From NCBI GenBank assembly GCA_030737875.1, contig CM060924.1, positions 149,166,197 to 149,230,196 on the forward strand: a DNA stretch of 64,000 bases. The letters run 5' to 3'. The notes beneath the pieces were generated by a model that saw only the letters and a program-made list of their open reading frames with translations, searched no databases and had not been told where the DNA came from. A program made the position numbers and the translations under genes. Positions 47,666 through 58,720 of the stretch are shown piece by piece. This DNA is from Allium sativum. Its lineage: Eukaryota > Streptophyta > Magnoliopsida > Asparagales > Amaryllidaceae. Numbering within the stretch: the first letter of the stretch is position 1; the number at the start of each line of letters is the position of its first letter.

Positions 47666-47741
47666 TAGTGAACATACTCTAGATCTGGAATAGTCTTTTG
47701 CGATGCAATGAACGTGACAATAGATTCATATTCCTCATCTA
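47666..47741 (-). pseudogene. Frame breaks between copia gag and protease
   Basis: Copia elements normally read gag and pol as one frame. Here the gag ORF ends at a TAG (47739-47741) caused by a shift just before it. The intervening ~60 bp continues the gag-like protein in another frame, and a second indel near 47670 restores the pol frame. Two indels in 76 bp show loss of constraint. Confidence 0.8.
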
Positions 47742-48314
47742 GACCCCATTAATATACAACACATGCTCACTTTCAGATATCTTGTGTCCTGTAGCTACGA
47801 GTCGATCACACAATGTTTTGATCTTGGTGAGATACTCACTCATAGTCATGTTTTCCTTTCGCATACTATGCAATTGGCTTCTGTAGTGCATAACTCTCGC
47901 TGCTGACTGCGAATTAAAGATCTGTTCTATTGCACTCCATATTTTATAAGAAGTTGTCTTACCAATAATTTGTGATAAAAGATTTGCACTTATAGAAGAG
48001 ATTAACCAAGATGCCAATAGGCTGTCTTGTTTTTGGTGCATGATATAATCTTGGTTGCTTACAAGATTTCCATCTTTGTCTTTGATTATTGCAGGTGGGA
48101 CTGATTTTGTACCTTGTACGTATTCTTGCAACCCATATCCTCTTATAGTTGTTTCCACTTGGTATCTCCATAACATATAGTTATCTTCATCGAGGAGAAT
48201 ACTAATGACATGGCTTTTTGGTTTTACAAGGTTAAAGGGTGGTGTTGACGAAGAGGTTTCAGATGACACTCTGCCAGCGGTGGCAGAGTTGATGCTTTCG
48301 TTATCTCCTGCCAT
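47739..48314 (-). CDS. Copia gag (capsid), C-terminally cut
   Basis: The ORF is 191 residues starting MAGDNESINSATAG. The typical plant copia capsid pattern is present: a start region followed by LDEDNYMLWRYQVETTIRGY, then the helical part with RVMHYRSQLHSMRK and LTKIKTLCDRLVATGH. The protein forms the particle shell and packages RNA. It ends early because of the frameshift at about 47742. The nucleocapsid zinc knuckle now sits in the separate downstream ORF. Confidence 0.93.
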   Translation of the reverse strand: MAGDNESINSATAGRVSSETSSSTPPFNLVKPKSHVISILLDEDNYMLWRYQVETTIRGYGLQEYVQGTKSVPPAIIKDKDGNLVSNQDYIMHQKQDSLLASWLISSISANLLSQIIGKTTSYKIWSAIEQIFNSQSAARVMHYRSQLHSMRKENMTMSEYLTKIKTLCDRLVATGHKISESEHVLYINGV

Positions 48315-48743
48315 AAAAGGAGGAAATTGATTGGTAAACGATTCTTGAATAACACTAGTTCAGAAATCACGTTTCTTGGATGGCAATTTTGCTGTTGTCA
48401 ATAGGTTTCGCAACCAGAAATACACTGTGGTGATTCTTGGACGGCAATCCTATTGATTACAGTGATCTCTGCAACCAGAAACTGTTCCCAGATGATGATC
48501 CACGACGATCAGATAGGTGAACTGCAGCCACTGGTGATAAATGATGAAAATTCTATGATATCGCTGGTTGGCGAGGCAGTTAAACGAAAGGAGTAACTGA
48601 TGTGAATTGATCCCTCAACTGTGTGTAATTGCTTTCAGATCTTATGCTAACCCCTCTAATGTGTGCAGTTGCTTTCAGATCTTGAAATTGCAGGTATTCA
48701 TTGATGCTGCGATGAAGGATCTCGCTGATGCCGTTAGGCTTGC

Positions 48744-48755
48744 GCTCTGATACCA
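48744..48755 (-). other. Copia primer-binding site
   Basis: The minus strand reads TGGTATCAGAGC, complementary to initiator tRNA-Met, and directly abuts the 5' LTR end at 48756. Confidence 0.95.
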
Positions 48756-48969
48756 AATCAGAATTTGCAGTGAAGATTGTTTTGATTTTTATTTCAATAG
48801 AATGATTCTTGAACAATTGTAATAACAGAACGTTGAATACAAAACAGTGGGCTAAGTTATATATATAGCCGCACTGTAAACAAAGAACATTTGTAATAAA
48901 ATACATGGGCCAAGCCTAGCCCAGTACGAAGTGAATAAGATAAGTGGCTGTGATCTGTTATCTTCATTA
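48756..48969 (-). repeat. Copia 5' LTR with TATA box
   Basis: This is a 214-bp LTR. The minus strand carries GCTATATATATAACTTAG at about 48855-48872 as the likely promoter. The right flank GAGTA is the duplicated target. Confidence 0.95.
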
Positions 48970-48974
48970 GAGTA

Positions 48975-50490
48975 TAGTTGACACTTGAGTTTTCTACAAT
49001 TTGCATGTAGAGGACAGTCGCCACTTATACTTTGAATGTCCTGTTATTTCCACTATTTGGCAAGTTGTCATGACCAAAGTTGGGTGGAACGATGCTTCAA
49101 TGTGCTGTGTGGAGGGATGGGACGTGCTGTTCAATAATCAGGTTGTTCAATACGATCTTGTGTACTGTTTATGGTAACTATCAATTACTATGTTCATGCA
49201 ATTCAGTTTCACCATGGCCACATCTTGCTCCACTTATTATCACTGAGTGCTAAATGAAATTGCATATTACGCTCATGTTAACAACTTAAGTACAAAAATA
49301 TGCACAGTAAGTAGATTTGCTGATGAGGATATGCAAGATTTGTTTCAGCTTTTCCTTCTTTAGCACTACAATTCTGTTCTGTTACATATTTGGTCCAACA
49401 TTGGTAATCAAATGCTTGATGTCCATACTAAGATGGTATCATTTTTAATGTTTGATAATTTAATAGACATGGATTCTATTTTTTCCGTATATTGAATCAA
49501 TATTTATTTTAAAACTATTTTTATTTCATTGTGCATCTTCTGATAAACATAAGCATCTTTTTAGTGGAGACAATCATAAGAAAAACTGATAAACATAAGC
49601 AAAACTGATGTTGACAATATTTGCATGGACTATTTGAAGATAAACATAAGCAAAACTGATAAACATAAGATAAACATAAGCATCTCATCTTTTTTTTTTT
49701 GGCGAGACAATCATCTTTTTAGTGGAGAAGAAACAAAAAATATTTGAAGATAACATAAGCAAAACTGATGCTGATCAATATTTGCATGGATTGTTGCAAT
49801 AAAGAGTAATTATAATGTGTCTTTCATCAGAAATTTTTTTCTTCTTTTTTCCACTGCAAATTATTATTCAACTGAAACGTTTTCACCATAAGCCCTCCAG
49901 ATTTTCAAACTTTAAGACCCTTTTGTAATGATCATTTGGACACCATCCTGCAGTCTATGCTGAGGTATATTTCCTGCATTAGAATCAGTTCCTCCACTGC
50001 GTTAGAAGTATATTTCATATATTTAGGTCTTCAGGTTTCTGGATTCTTTTGGCTGTAGGATACCCAAACTGGCCTGTCTTTGAAAGCAAAAACAGGACAG
50101 AGAGAATCGTGAAGTACTGAATAGTAGACTGATGCAAATCGAGCAACGATTGTCACAAACCACTCATCCCTCTCCATCTTGATATTTTAGAACTTTAGGT
50201 ACATCATCCATCAGTTTAGACAGCTGATATTTTGGAAAATATTTATATGCAACAAGATATAATTTAACTTTTGTAGTTTGGACCGTAGCAATTTTTTTGT
50301 TGTGGTTTGAACCTGGGGTCTCAACTTTGTATTTTGGTGATATATTTGTGTTAGGAGCACTTATTTTATATTTAGTTATCTTTGTCTATGTTTTTGTATT
50401 GTTTGTATGTTTTCCCGTGGAATCTTTTGTGTAATATTCCAAAAAACAGTGTAACGCAGGTTGTATGAAAGAAATAGAAATGCATAACAA
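48975..50490 (+). other. CACTA interior right of the copia element
   Basis: The stretch is AT-rich and intron-like, with local direct repeats of GATAAACATAAGCAAAACTG between about 49550 and 49770. A candidate last exon at 50059-50112 (18 codons to TGA) follows CTGTAG|. Nothing else is recognisable. Confidence 0.4.
49545..49775. repeat. Clustered GATAAACATAAGCA repeats
   Basis: Five or more copies of GATAAACATAAGCAAAACTG or shorter forms occur, with CATCTTTTTAGTGGAGA-type spacers repeated twice. The arrangement is irregular, consistent with local slippage. Confidence 0.7.
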
Positions 50491-50966
50491 TAGTTATGGA
50501 TTATGTGATGGATTTGCCACGGATTAGCAAACTAAAACAAAATTTCAGTGTTTAGTTATCGCATTTTGTTATGGATTTGCCATGGATTTGCAAACTGAAA
50601 CAAAATTTCATTGTTTAATTTTGTTATGGATTTGCGATGGATTTTTAATTAATTTTTAAATAATTTATTTAATAATTCAGTGATTAGAAAAATATTAGTG
50701 ATTCATAGCGAATCCATTGCAAATCCATAGCAAATTTTCAATGGATCTGTGATGGAAATTTGAAATAATTTCACATGCTTTTCAAATAGAAATATAGAAA
50801 AAAATATAGTTTGCTACGTTTCATGACAAAAACATCACAAACTTTGTTGACTTTCCATCACTAACCATTTTGTGACGGATCTAGCACCTACTGAATTGGG
50901 AGGGTAATATCCATCACAAATCCGTGGAAAAATATTGTTTTCTGATGGATTCGGGATGGAATTTCC
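50490..50966. repeat. CACTA right subterminal repeats
   Basis: Variants of TTATGGATTTGCCATGGATT and GATTTGC(C/G)A(T/C)GGAT recur at about 50520, 50576, 50585, 50627 and 50705-50760. They mirror the motifs at the left end in inverse orientation. Confidence 0.75.
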
Positions 50967-51559
50967 CATCACTAAAACAACATTTTCTAGTAGTGATTAC
51001 TGTCAGAAAGCACAGAGAATGGAACTCGATAGGGCTAAATGTTGTAGTCATTCCTTTGAACGAACACATACACGAAAATTTGAAACTTTTCAACCTACCA
51101 TTCGTGCTCAGTATAAGTTCAAAGCAATGGTACAAGAAAATTTCCTAAGTTACATAGTACAAAATATATTAAAATAAGTGCAGCACAATGACAGCAGCAG
51201 AATACATAATACATATCATAATAGAGATGTTCGGAATACATAGTCCATAATACATGATATCACTCTCAAAACACATAGTAGCATACATACCATAATACTA
51301 CAAGCTATTGATAGTCCGAAGCTGCATAGTCCAAAACCCTAAAACGTAGAAAAGATAAGAATGCTGCAACAGGCCATGCAACCTAACCTACGAACAATCC
51401 TCAACCAGACCCGAGGATTTTAAAACAAATCTCACGGGTTAGACTATTTTTAGTGTGAGTGAAGTAAGAATCTATGGAGATCAAAATTTGACAAAAAAAG
51501 ATAAACAATACTACATGTATAAGTCAACGAGAGGCATATAAATGTTACTATATATGAAA

Positions 51560-52680
51560 ATTTTAGCATAAGCGTCTCATTTAAATAAGCCATAATTCCA
51601 AACATACATATTGTATGTAACTTAATACAATACCAACATAAATTATCATATGTAAAATAAAATGATGAAATAAATCAAGCTAGAGCATCACATATAAACC
51701 AATAAAATACTTATAACTTTTATCATATATGAAACAATATGATAGAATGAATCAAATCATAGTATCATATCTAAATCAATATGATACTCATAATATATAT
51801 ACAACACTATGATGCTCATAATAAATATCGTATATACTGCAATATTATAACCAATCCAGTTAGATTATCATTTATAAATAAAAATGATGCTCTTTGACAA
51901 ATACTATATAAATCAACAAGACAGAGTATCACATATAAATCAATGCGATGCTATTAAAAAATATCATATATAAATTAATACGATAAAATAAATCAGTAAA
52001 GAGTATCATGTTTAACCCAACATGCTTCTCATAACAAATCTCATCTTTAAATTAATAGGATACACATAATAATTAAGTCAGAGTATCAAAACCCAGTAAA
52101 ATACTCATGACATTTATCGTATATAAAACAATATGATAAAATAACCCAAAACAGAGTATCATATATAAATCGATACGATATTCATAACCAAATATCACAT
52201 ACAAAACAATATGATATTTATAATAAATATCTTATGATAATCAATCAAGTCAACAAAATCTTCATGGCATTTTTCGTTTGTAAATCAAATCAGAGTATCA
52301 TATATAAATCAATATGATACCCATAACAATTTTCATATATAAATCAATATTATAAAATAAATCAAATCAAAGTATCATATATAAATCAATACGATACTCA
52401 TAACAATTATCATATATAAATCAATATGATAATAAATCAAATCAGGGTATCATACGTAAATCAATACGATACTCATAACAACTATCATATATAAATCAAT
52501 ATGATAATAAATCAAATCAGAGTATCATATATAAATCAATACGATACTCATTAAAATTATCATATATAATCAATATGATAATAAATCAAATAAGAGTATC
52601 CTATATAAATCAATACGATACTCATAATTATCATACATAAAACAATATGATAATAAAATTGATCAATTATAGTAATGTGA
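51560..52680. repeat. ~73-bp tandem array in LTR E
   Basis: Units of GAGTATCATATATAAATCAA followed by TACGATACTCATAAC and TATCATATATAAATCAATAT repeat most regularly from 52280 to 52640 (period about 72-77 bp) and more loosely upstream. A further unit lies near 53310-53390. TATCATATATAAATCAATATGATA-type halves are near-palindromic. Confidence 0.88.
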
Positions 52681-53899
52681 TATAATATTTAGGGATTATG
52701 GGATAAATGTAACTTGACTCATATACACCAAATAAACAGATGCTAGTATTGTAAAATCACAGTGGTAGAGCTCGAGCGCACATCGAGACATCAGCACCGT
52801 AACTTACTCATAACGCCATAACAACACCTGGCGATCAACCCAGGATAACCAAGACGGTCTAAGGCGAAGGCCATATGCTACCCGTTCACGGCACTACACG
52901 TGGGACCCCCACGCCGCCATCTAATATAGTCCGTGACCCGCCGATCGGGAATCCCGATCAAAACAACAAAATTGCCCAATGTAGCAGACCGTTTGACATT
53001 TAGTGGCAGACGGACAAAATTTAAAACCACCGATTCAGTTAGCGATCCTGAATCAGGTCGACCAAGATGGGGTTTTGGTCCATTGGTACAACAGAGTCCA
53101 ATCTATCCTACTCCCGAAATCAAAAGTATTTTTATAAACATTATTTTATAATAAATATGCCATGAAGTTCAAAGTGTTTATAACGTCAAAACACTTTATA
53201 AACTTAATCATGCTTTGAAAATATACCATCACATGCAAAACATAATAATAATCACAACTCGAATTAAACAAAAAAAAAGTCTGATATTCAATTTTTATGA
53301 TAAAATCAATCAAGTCAGAGTATCATATATAAGTCAATATGATACTCAAAATAAATATCATATATAAAACAATATGACAAAATAAATCAAATCACAATAG
53401 TTGCCATAGGGAAAAAGATACCATCATAAGAATGGCATATAAATATGCCAACTCAATAAAGAACTAAAACCACATCAATTCAAAAAGTGTCACATACTTC
53501 CAAATAGTAACTACTTAAATAATGCACTTGCGTCTCATACCACATTGCATTACTTTAATATTTACAAAATGGGAGTAAATTCCACTTAATGAAAATGCAC
53601 ACAAATAACTATTCCACAAAGTTCTAATGTTATAAATCGTTCTTCAAAAACTAGTTATGTAGATTAATAATTGTCTCAAAATCCTAAATAAGACATTTGG
53701 TTCGTAATTCATGTCTTAAAATTCATTATATCTTTATTGACAGACCAGTTGCAAAGATTTAAGTTTTTGACAATTCAGACATTAGAATTATACAAATCTT
53801 AAAATATAAAAGTCGTAACACATTTTCTAAGCTTCCCAAAACTTGAAGAATCGTCAAAAACCGATTAGAAACCAAAAATTTATACCCAAACAATTTTTA

Positions 53900-54760
53900 G
53901 ATTACAAAACTTGTTTTACAAACTCAGTTGGATACGCTCGCTTTGTAAATATCATATAAATTCGAAATTTAATATTTTAAAGCCAAATATTTTACAGTAA
54001 CATCAAATATCATTCTAGTTTATATGTACCAAATTTTAGAAACAAAGCATAAACCATTTGCTACCAATTCAATCATCTTTAGCCACCATTTTCAGATTAC
54101 TTTTATAAATCTCAGTTGCATATGCTCACATGGTAAAAATCATATAAATTCGAAAATTAAAGATTTTGACCCAAAATTTTTACAGTAGTTTTGTTTACTA
54201 GTCAAGATTCTTGATACCAAATTTCATTATCAAAGACTTTACCAATCGGTACAGATTTAATATTCAATAGCAACCACTCTCAGCTCGGTTAATAAAACTC
54301 AGTTTCACATAATCAGTTTTGAAAAATTCGCATAAATTCGAAAATTAATGTTTTTGAACCAAAATTTTTGCAGTAGCTTTGTTTACTAGTCAAGATTCTC
54401 GATATCAAATTCCATTATCAAAGACTTTAAAAATCAGTACAGATTTGATATTCATTAGCAACCATTCTCAGCTCAGTTAATAAAACTCAATTTCACATAC
54501 TCAGTTTTGAAAAAATCAAATAAATTCGAAAATTAATGTTTTTAATCCAAATTTTTTTGCAGTAGCTTTGAATATTATTCTATTTTATAGGTATAAAATT
54601 TCAAAGGCAAACTCTAAGCCATTTAGTACACATATCATATTCTTCCACAACCATTTTCTGCTTAATTTTGCAAACCTCAATTTACATATATCGATTTTGT
54701 AAAAATCATGTAAATTTGAAAATCAATCATTTTAATCCAAAATTGGTACAGTAGATGTAT
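53900..54760. repeat. Diverged ~188-bp tandem repeats in LTR E
   Basis: Four diverged copies share TAAATTCGAAAATTAA, CAAAATTTTTGCAGTAG and GTTTACTAGTCAAGATTCT in the same order. The clearest starts are at 54193 and 54381. Confidence 0.75.
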
Positions 54761-55894
54761 AAACCAGTTAAGAATAACGTATCCAAAAATTAGCAATTTA
54801 TAATGGTTTTTCAATTTTATACCAATCGTTTTTCATCAGTAATTGCATGAACTTTTCAACAAACACGTTTCATGCATCATTCAACCAATTACATGATAAC
54901 CCGAACACAAATAAATTAACAATTGTTTATATACATAGATCCCATCTTTAGGTCTACATGAATGCATAAATCATAGCATAAAATTATAAAAAAAATTGAA
55001 ACTTCACTCACCTACAATTCCCAAAAAACTATCTTTCAGCTCTGAAATGGATTAATCTCTTGATTGAAGCCCTTGAGTTGGGAATCTTCTTTTATCTTCC
55101 AATTGTATGAGAATTGATTGAATAGGAAGATTAGGGATGAAAGAAAATTTTAGTTTTCTGTTTATGTTCTAGGTGGTTTCAGAAAGAGGAAAAAAAATAC
55201 GTATTGAATGAGGAATGAGGAACGGGAGATAAATGAGAAGGAATTTTATGTTCAGCTCTTCTCTAGATCCTTCCAATAAAAATCTCACTTTTCCCCTTTC
55301 TTTTTAAATTTTCTTTTTATTTCTCTTAGGCAACTTAATGATTGTTCTTTGTCCTATTGTACATATTTTTGTTTTCCCTCCTTATAAGAATTGTTTCTAG
55401 AGCTTTTCAACCTAACGTAAAAAAAAAAAAAATTGTTATATATTTTTTTATTTTTTCTCTTTTATTCTTTTCATTTCTTTCCATTTATGAAAATAAACAT
55501 AGCCTTCCTTTACACTTATTATCAACATTTTGTGAACATTTTTTTTCAAATGCACACTTGAAAACTAACACACACAAAAAATAGTGTGTTATTTAAACTT
55601 CTCATGCATAAAGGCAAAACTTTTTTATGTAATCATAAAAAAAAAAAAATTAAATTTCTTTTAAAATTGTTATATAATCAAAAGCAATAAACTTCATCAT
55701 TATTACAATAAAACATGCAACCTTTTACAACAACTACATACCCCAAATAATTCATAAAACTTGTATTTTCCTCTCATCCAAAATATATGTTTCGCTTTTG
55801 TTTATTTATTTATATATTTTTTTTTCTAAATTACCAAATCAATTTGTTGATTCCTAATTCAATATCCCTAAGAAAAGTGGATTGTTACAGAAAC

Positions 55895-56450
55895 CCAAGG
55901 TGAGAACTTCTCACTAAAATTATTTTTGTACAGTTATTAATTTTATAACTGCATATATGAACTGCTCCCCGTCGTCCACAGACCATGGACGACTTGTTTG
56001 ATTGTTTGGTTTGGTTGATTTATTTGGATGAATTGGTTTGAGATGTGAATGAATTGATATAATTTGGTTTGTGTATGGCACGAGTCATTATTAGGCGAGG
56101 GATAAGGCTATACCTTATTCCGGTTCAAGTATCGCGCCGTTGTGCCGGCAAAATATTCTAAAATATGTTAGAAAAATAAAAATATCATTTTTATTGTGAA
56201 ATGAACTGTATAAAATATTCATGAGTTGAATAAAATATTTTATCCTTAAAAATATAATTTTTAACGTGTATATGAATAAAATAAATATTCATTTATAAAT
56301 CGGACGATTTGTTTATGTACACCCATTTGACTGATATTGATTGGGACGATAAATTTTACAAATCGCCCAACTGCACAAAAAATATTCAGTGTTTGTTGAT
56401 TGAAACCCCACACGAGTATTGGGATGATATTTTTTCTTGAAAAACAATAA
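55895..56450 (+). mobile_element. Fragment of an A-like LTR, target of element E
   Basis: GGTGAGAACTTCTCACT, CGTCCACAGACCATGGA, the CGCCGTTGTGCCGGC region and CGATTTGTTTATGTACAC match LTR A at about 18452-19010 in the same order, with clear divergence. E therefore appears to have inserted into an older A-like LTR. The left half of that LTR is not in its expected place, in line with the truncation of E at 9733. Confidence 0.75.
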
Positions 56451-56476
56451 GATGTGTGGTCTTCCAAAAGGAAGAG

Positions 56477-56478
<2 letters not shown>

Positions 56479-56535
<57 letters not shown>
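56479..56535. repeat. (CA)n(TA)n microsatellite
   Basis: About 15 CA units are followed directly by about 13 TA units. ORFs across it on both strands are repeat translations and not genes. Confidence 0.95.
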
Positions 56536-56765
56536 GGAAAAACATGGTACAAAAGGTACAAAATCCAAGTACTGACCCAAACAAGATCACCAAAAGGAAG
56601 TAGAGAAAAATTTATAGATAAGTTCCGGCAAGGCCACCACCCATCATACTACAATATCGAGTTCCGGCAAGGCCATCACCCAATATTGAGTATATCTATT
56701 TCACTACATATGGCAATCTAAATAATATACAATGATGATAATCATATCTCTGAAAACAGAACACT
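56536..56765. other. Unassigned sequence with a 39-bp repeat
   Basis: GTTCCGGCAAGGCCACCACC at 56622 and GTTCCGGCAAGGCCATCACC at 56661 are direct repeats 39 bp apart. The sequence leads up to the target site of the solo LTR at 56766. No element or gene is recognised. Confidence 0.5.
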
Positions 56766-57252
56766 TGATCGTCGCTAATCTATGAATTAGAAAAGCACGA
56801 ATTTCAAATTAAATACTGCAAGCGTACAGTTGTGTAGCATACAGGTCGAACACAGGGAGGTGTAATTAAAAATTATTATTTATTTCTTCTTGGGCGTGTT
56901 AGACGAAGCTTGGAGTTGTTGTTTTTTATGTTGTTGAAATTACTCTGAATCTAATCAGTATCAAATTCAACAATTGAAAAGAAAAGGAACAATTACTAGA
57001 AAAAGAGAATAACAACTAGAACAATAAAAGAAATTAAAAGTAGGATTCCTGTTGAAAGTAATCAACAGTGAATCGCTAACAAGCAGTAGTAAATGACAAT
57101 AACAATATGCATTCTACCTAAATCTAATTAGGTAGATAACACAAATTGTTATGAAATTAAAATAACAATAAAACTAGAAAAGAAAAGACTTTTATTAGAA
57201 CAAAGAGAATACAGAATAGAAAAATGAATGCCATTTACAATGGGACATCATG

Positions 57253-57263
57253 TATATTTATAG
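57253..57263 (-). promoter_or_regulatory. TATA box of LTR R1
   Basis: The minus strand reads CTATAAATATA. The box is conserved in R3 and in solo LTR D. Confidence 0.65.
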
Positions 57264-57734
57264 AGATGTAGACCAAATCCTAATCAAATCAATGACTAAA
57301 TGGCCCTCTTTTCTCAAGAAGTAATATCATATCTTTTGCCTTCCTTGACTAGGCTTGTTTGGAAATAATTCTTTTAAGAATATCTGATGCATATCTTGGT
57401 GAATATCTTCCAAATCCTCCGTATGACTAGTTGATTGGTAATTAGATTGCATGCGATTAATTATTCCAAACAAGGATGCTCATCAAACTCCCAAGGCAAC
57501 AAAGGATGAAATCTTCAAAATTGATCTTTTCTTGGCAATAAATCAATCAGAAATTCTTCTAATTGGAAATTGAAAAATGAATGTTCTGAAGTGATTTCCA
57601 TGACTACTCCTGAAATGTCTATTAGTGAATATCATACATACACATGAATATGTATATATATAATATAACACTAATTAATATTCTTCATGACAAAGGGCCA
57701 GTGTGAACGCGTTCCGTTTCTTTGGCAAAAAGTG

Positions 57735-57800
57735 AGCTCGACAGGGATCGAACTCGGGTCTCTCAGTACAAATTTCTATGCAATTACCAGTGAGCTACAA
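57735..57800 (-). other. tRNA-derived (SINE-like) A and B boxes in LTR R1
   Basis: On the minus strand TAGCTCACTGGTAA (57784-57797) resembles a Pol III A box. GAGTTCGATCC (57745-57755), about 30 bp later, matches the B box. The region between does not fold as a full tRNA, so it looks like a SINE head or old tRNA fragment carried in the LTR rather than a tRNA gene. LTR R3 has the same pair, and partial LTR R2 keeps the B box only. Confidence 0.5.
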
Positions 57801-57995
57801 CGTCTTTTGTAATTGAGATGGCTTTAATACGGGAAAGTAGCTTTTTATCTATAGTTGGCCTTTAATTTGAAACGAAGGAGGCATTTCTTGACAACCTGTA
57901 AAAACACACAAAAGTACCCAAAGTATCATTTATTTATTTACAAAAGATAAAATATAAGAGCATAAAATAAACACATTTCTATGTTAATCAACACT

Positions 57996-58248
57996 CCAAC
58001 TCAATGTACACATATGACTAAATAAGCAATAATGACCGATCCAGACGGCAATCCCATATGCTTCCCAGCTAAATCCATGACATGTAATCTGAAATTCTTA
58101 AAAAAGATTATTAGTAACTACCATGTATATATGAATATATGCCTACATACATATATATATATATATAAATATATATATAAATATATATATATATGTATAT
58201 GTATATATACATATTTGTATAAACAATTATACTTATATGTATATAAAC

Positions 58249-58287
<39 letters not shown>

Positions 58288-58440
58288 CATATAACCATAT
58301 ATACATGTCAAAAAAACATATAGAGCAAATTAATAACGAGTGCCAAGTATCAACAGAGACGAAATCTATTATATCTGAAATATCGGGTGAATCTAATAAA
58401 TAGACCCAAATTAGATCTAACATTAAACAAAAAACAACCA
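57996..58440 (-). other. LINE 3' flank with AT microsatellites
   Basis: Between the solo LTR and the end of LINE coding similarity there is non-coding sequence with long TA/TATG runs at about 58129-58282. The LINE 3' end should lie here, but no clear poly(A) and target duplication pair can be made out. Confidence 0.45.
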
Positions 58441-58513
58441 AAACGTACATTACCAAAAAGCTTATAATGTGAATTAGACATCCAATCCAAACTAAATTTT
58501 ACTATACTGGTGA

Positions 58514-58711
58514 TTAAATTATCAGCGGAATCAGACTTAGTACTAAAAATCTCTGATTTCTTTCTAACCAAATAAACCAACACGAGATAGTAACCAAGGA
58601 ATCCAGTATATATCTCTGCCTAGTATTAAACCTTAATCTACTACAATTCCAATAATCTGCACAATTATTTAGAGCATTTAAACCATCAAATATAAAAATC
58701 TTCAGAATCAT
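58514..58711 (-). pseudogene. LINE ORF2 C-terminal tail
   Basis: This 65-residue piece contains TISCWFIWLERNQRF, the tail motif of plant LINE ORF2. A frameshift near 58560 moves the continuation ([20 protein letters not shown]) into another frame, read from the overlapping ORF at 58350-58583. Confidence 0.8.
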
Positions 58712-58720
58712 ATTAAAAAC

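Larger units (their letters stand above)
43719..48969 (-). mobile_element. Ty1/copia retrotransposon, 5,251 bp, TSD GAGTA
   Basis: Two 214-bp LTRs (43719-43932 and 48756-48969) differ at two positions only (43852/48889 and 43880/48917, both transitions). GAGTA flanks the element at 43714-43718 and 48970-48974. The primer site, gag, protease, integrase, reverse transcriptase and RNase H regions follow in copia order on the minus strand. The LTRs end without the usual TG...CA (TAATGAAG...TCTGATT), but the adjoining PBS and the duplication fix the ends. About 1% LTR divergence implies a recent insertion. The reading frame is broken in the gag-protease spacer and in RNase H, so this copy is defective. 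Gag and Pol style suggest the Ale/Retrofit group. Confidence 0.97.
10952..50995 (+). mobile_element. CACTA (En/Spm-type) transposon, 40,044 bp with nested insertions
   Basis: Both ends begin CACTACTAGAAAATGTTG, and the terminal inverted repeats match perfectly over 29 bp (10952-10980 against 50967-50995). ATT at 10949-10951 and 50996-50998 is the 3-bp target duplication typical of this superfamily. Arrays of short motifs lie just inside both ends. Removing solo LTR B with its nested element A, solo LTR C and the copia element, each with one duplication copy, leaves about 9.1 kb. Removing the Mutator-type element leaves about 8.0 kb, a normal CACTA size. No Transposase_21-like (TNPD) gene is visible. 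Exon-like pieces read rightward at 40537-42918 and 43425-43529. The copy is probably immobile by itself, but its perfect ends could still be recognised in trans. Confidence 0.93.
10901..55889 (-). mobile_element. 5' LTR of element E, split by the CACTA insertion
   Basis: The LTR runs leftward from TGTAACAATCC at 55889 to ...GGCGTCACA at 10901. It is interrupted between 10951 and 50999 by the CACTA element and its ATT duplication. Rejoined, the LTR is about 4.94 kb (51 + 4891 bp). The PBS at 10885-10897 follows its inner end and confirms the join independently of the CACTA evidence. The LTR contains tandem arrays near 51600-52680 and 54000-54750 and no recognisable gene. Flanking GAAAC at 55890-55894 would be the target-site copy; its partner is lost with the truncated left LTR. 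Confidence 0.75.
56766..57990 (-). mobile_element. Solo Tat-like LTR (R1), 1,225 bp, TSD ACACT
   Basis: It begins TGATCGTCGC and ends GTTAATCA on the plus strand, flanked by ACACT at 56761-56765 and 57991-57995. It is almost identical to the LTR at 61909-63133 and has the same length. The minus-strand TATA box is at 57253-57263. A tRNA-like segment is at 57745-57797. Because it has its own duplication it is an independent solo LTR, not the partner of the right-hand LTR. Confidence 0.93.

Noticed and set aside
9731..55889. A simple 46-kb LTR element with ~0.93-kb LTRs at both ends
   Set aside because: The right copy is not followed on its inner side by a primer site. The primer site lies at 10885, next to a different LTR end, so the 0.93-kb match is a truncated 3' LTR paired with part of a 4.9-kb 5' LTR.
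56261..56721. ORFs with poly-Thr-His or poly-Tyr-Ile-Cys-Val
   Set aside because: They cross the (CA)n(TA)n microsatellite and exist on both strands.
57735..57800. A functional tRNA gene
   Set aside because: The A and B boxes are present, but no acceptor or anticodon stem can be formed. The copies lie at the same place in each LTR.
58032..58456. Tyr/Ile-rich ORFs on both strands
   Set aside because: They translate TA and TATG microsatellite runs.
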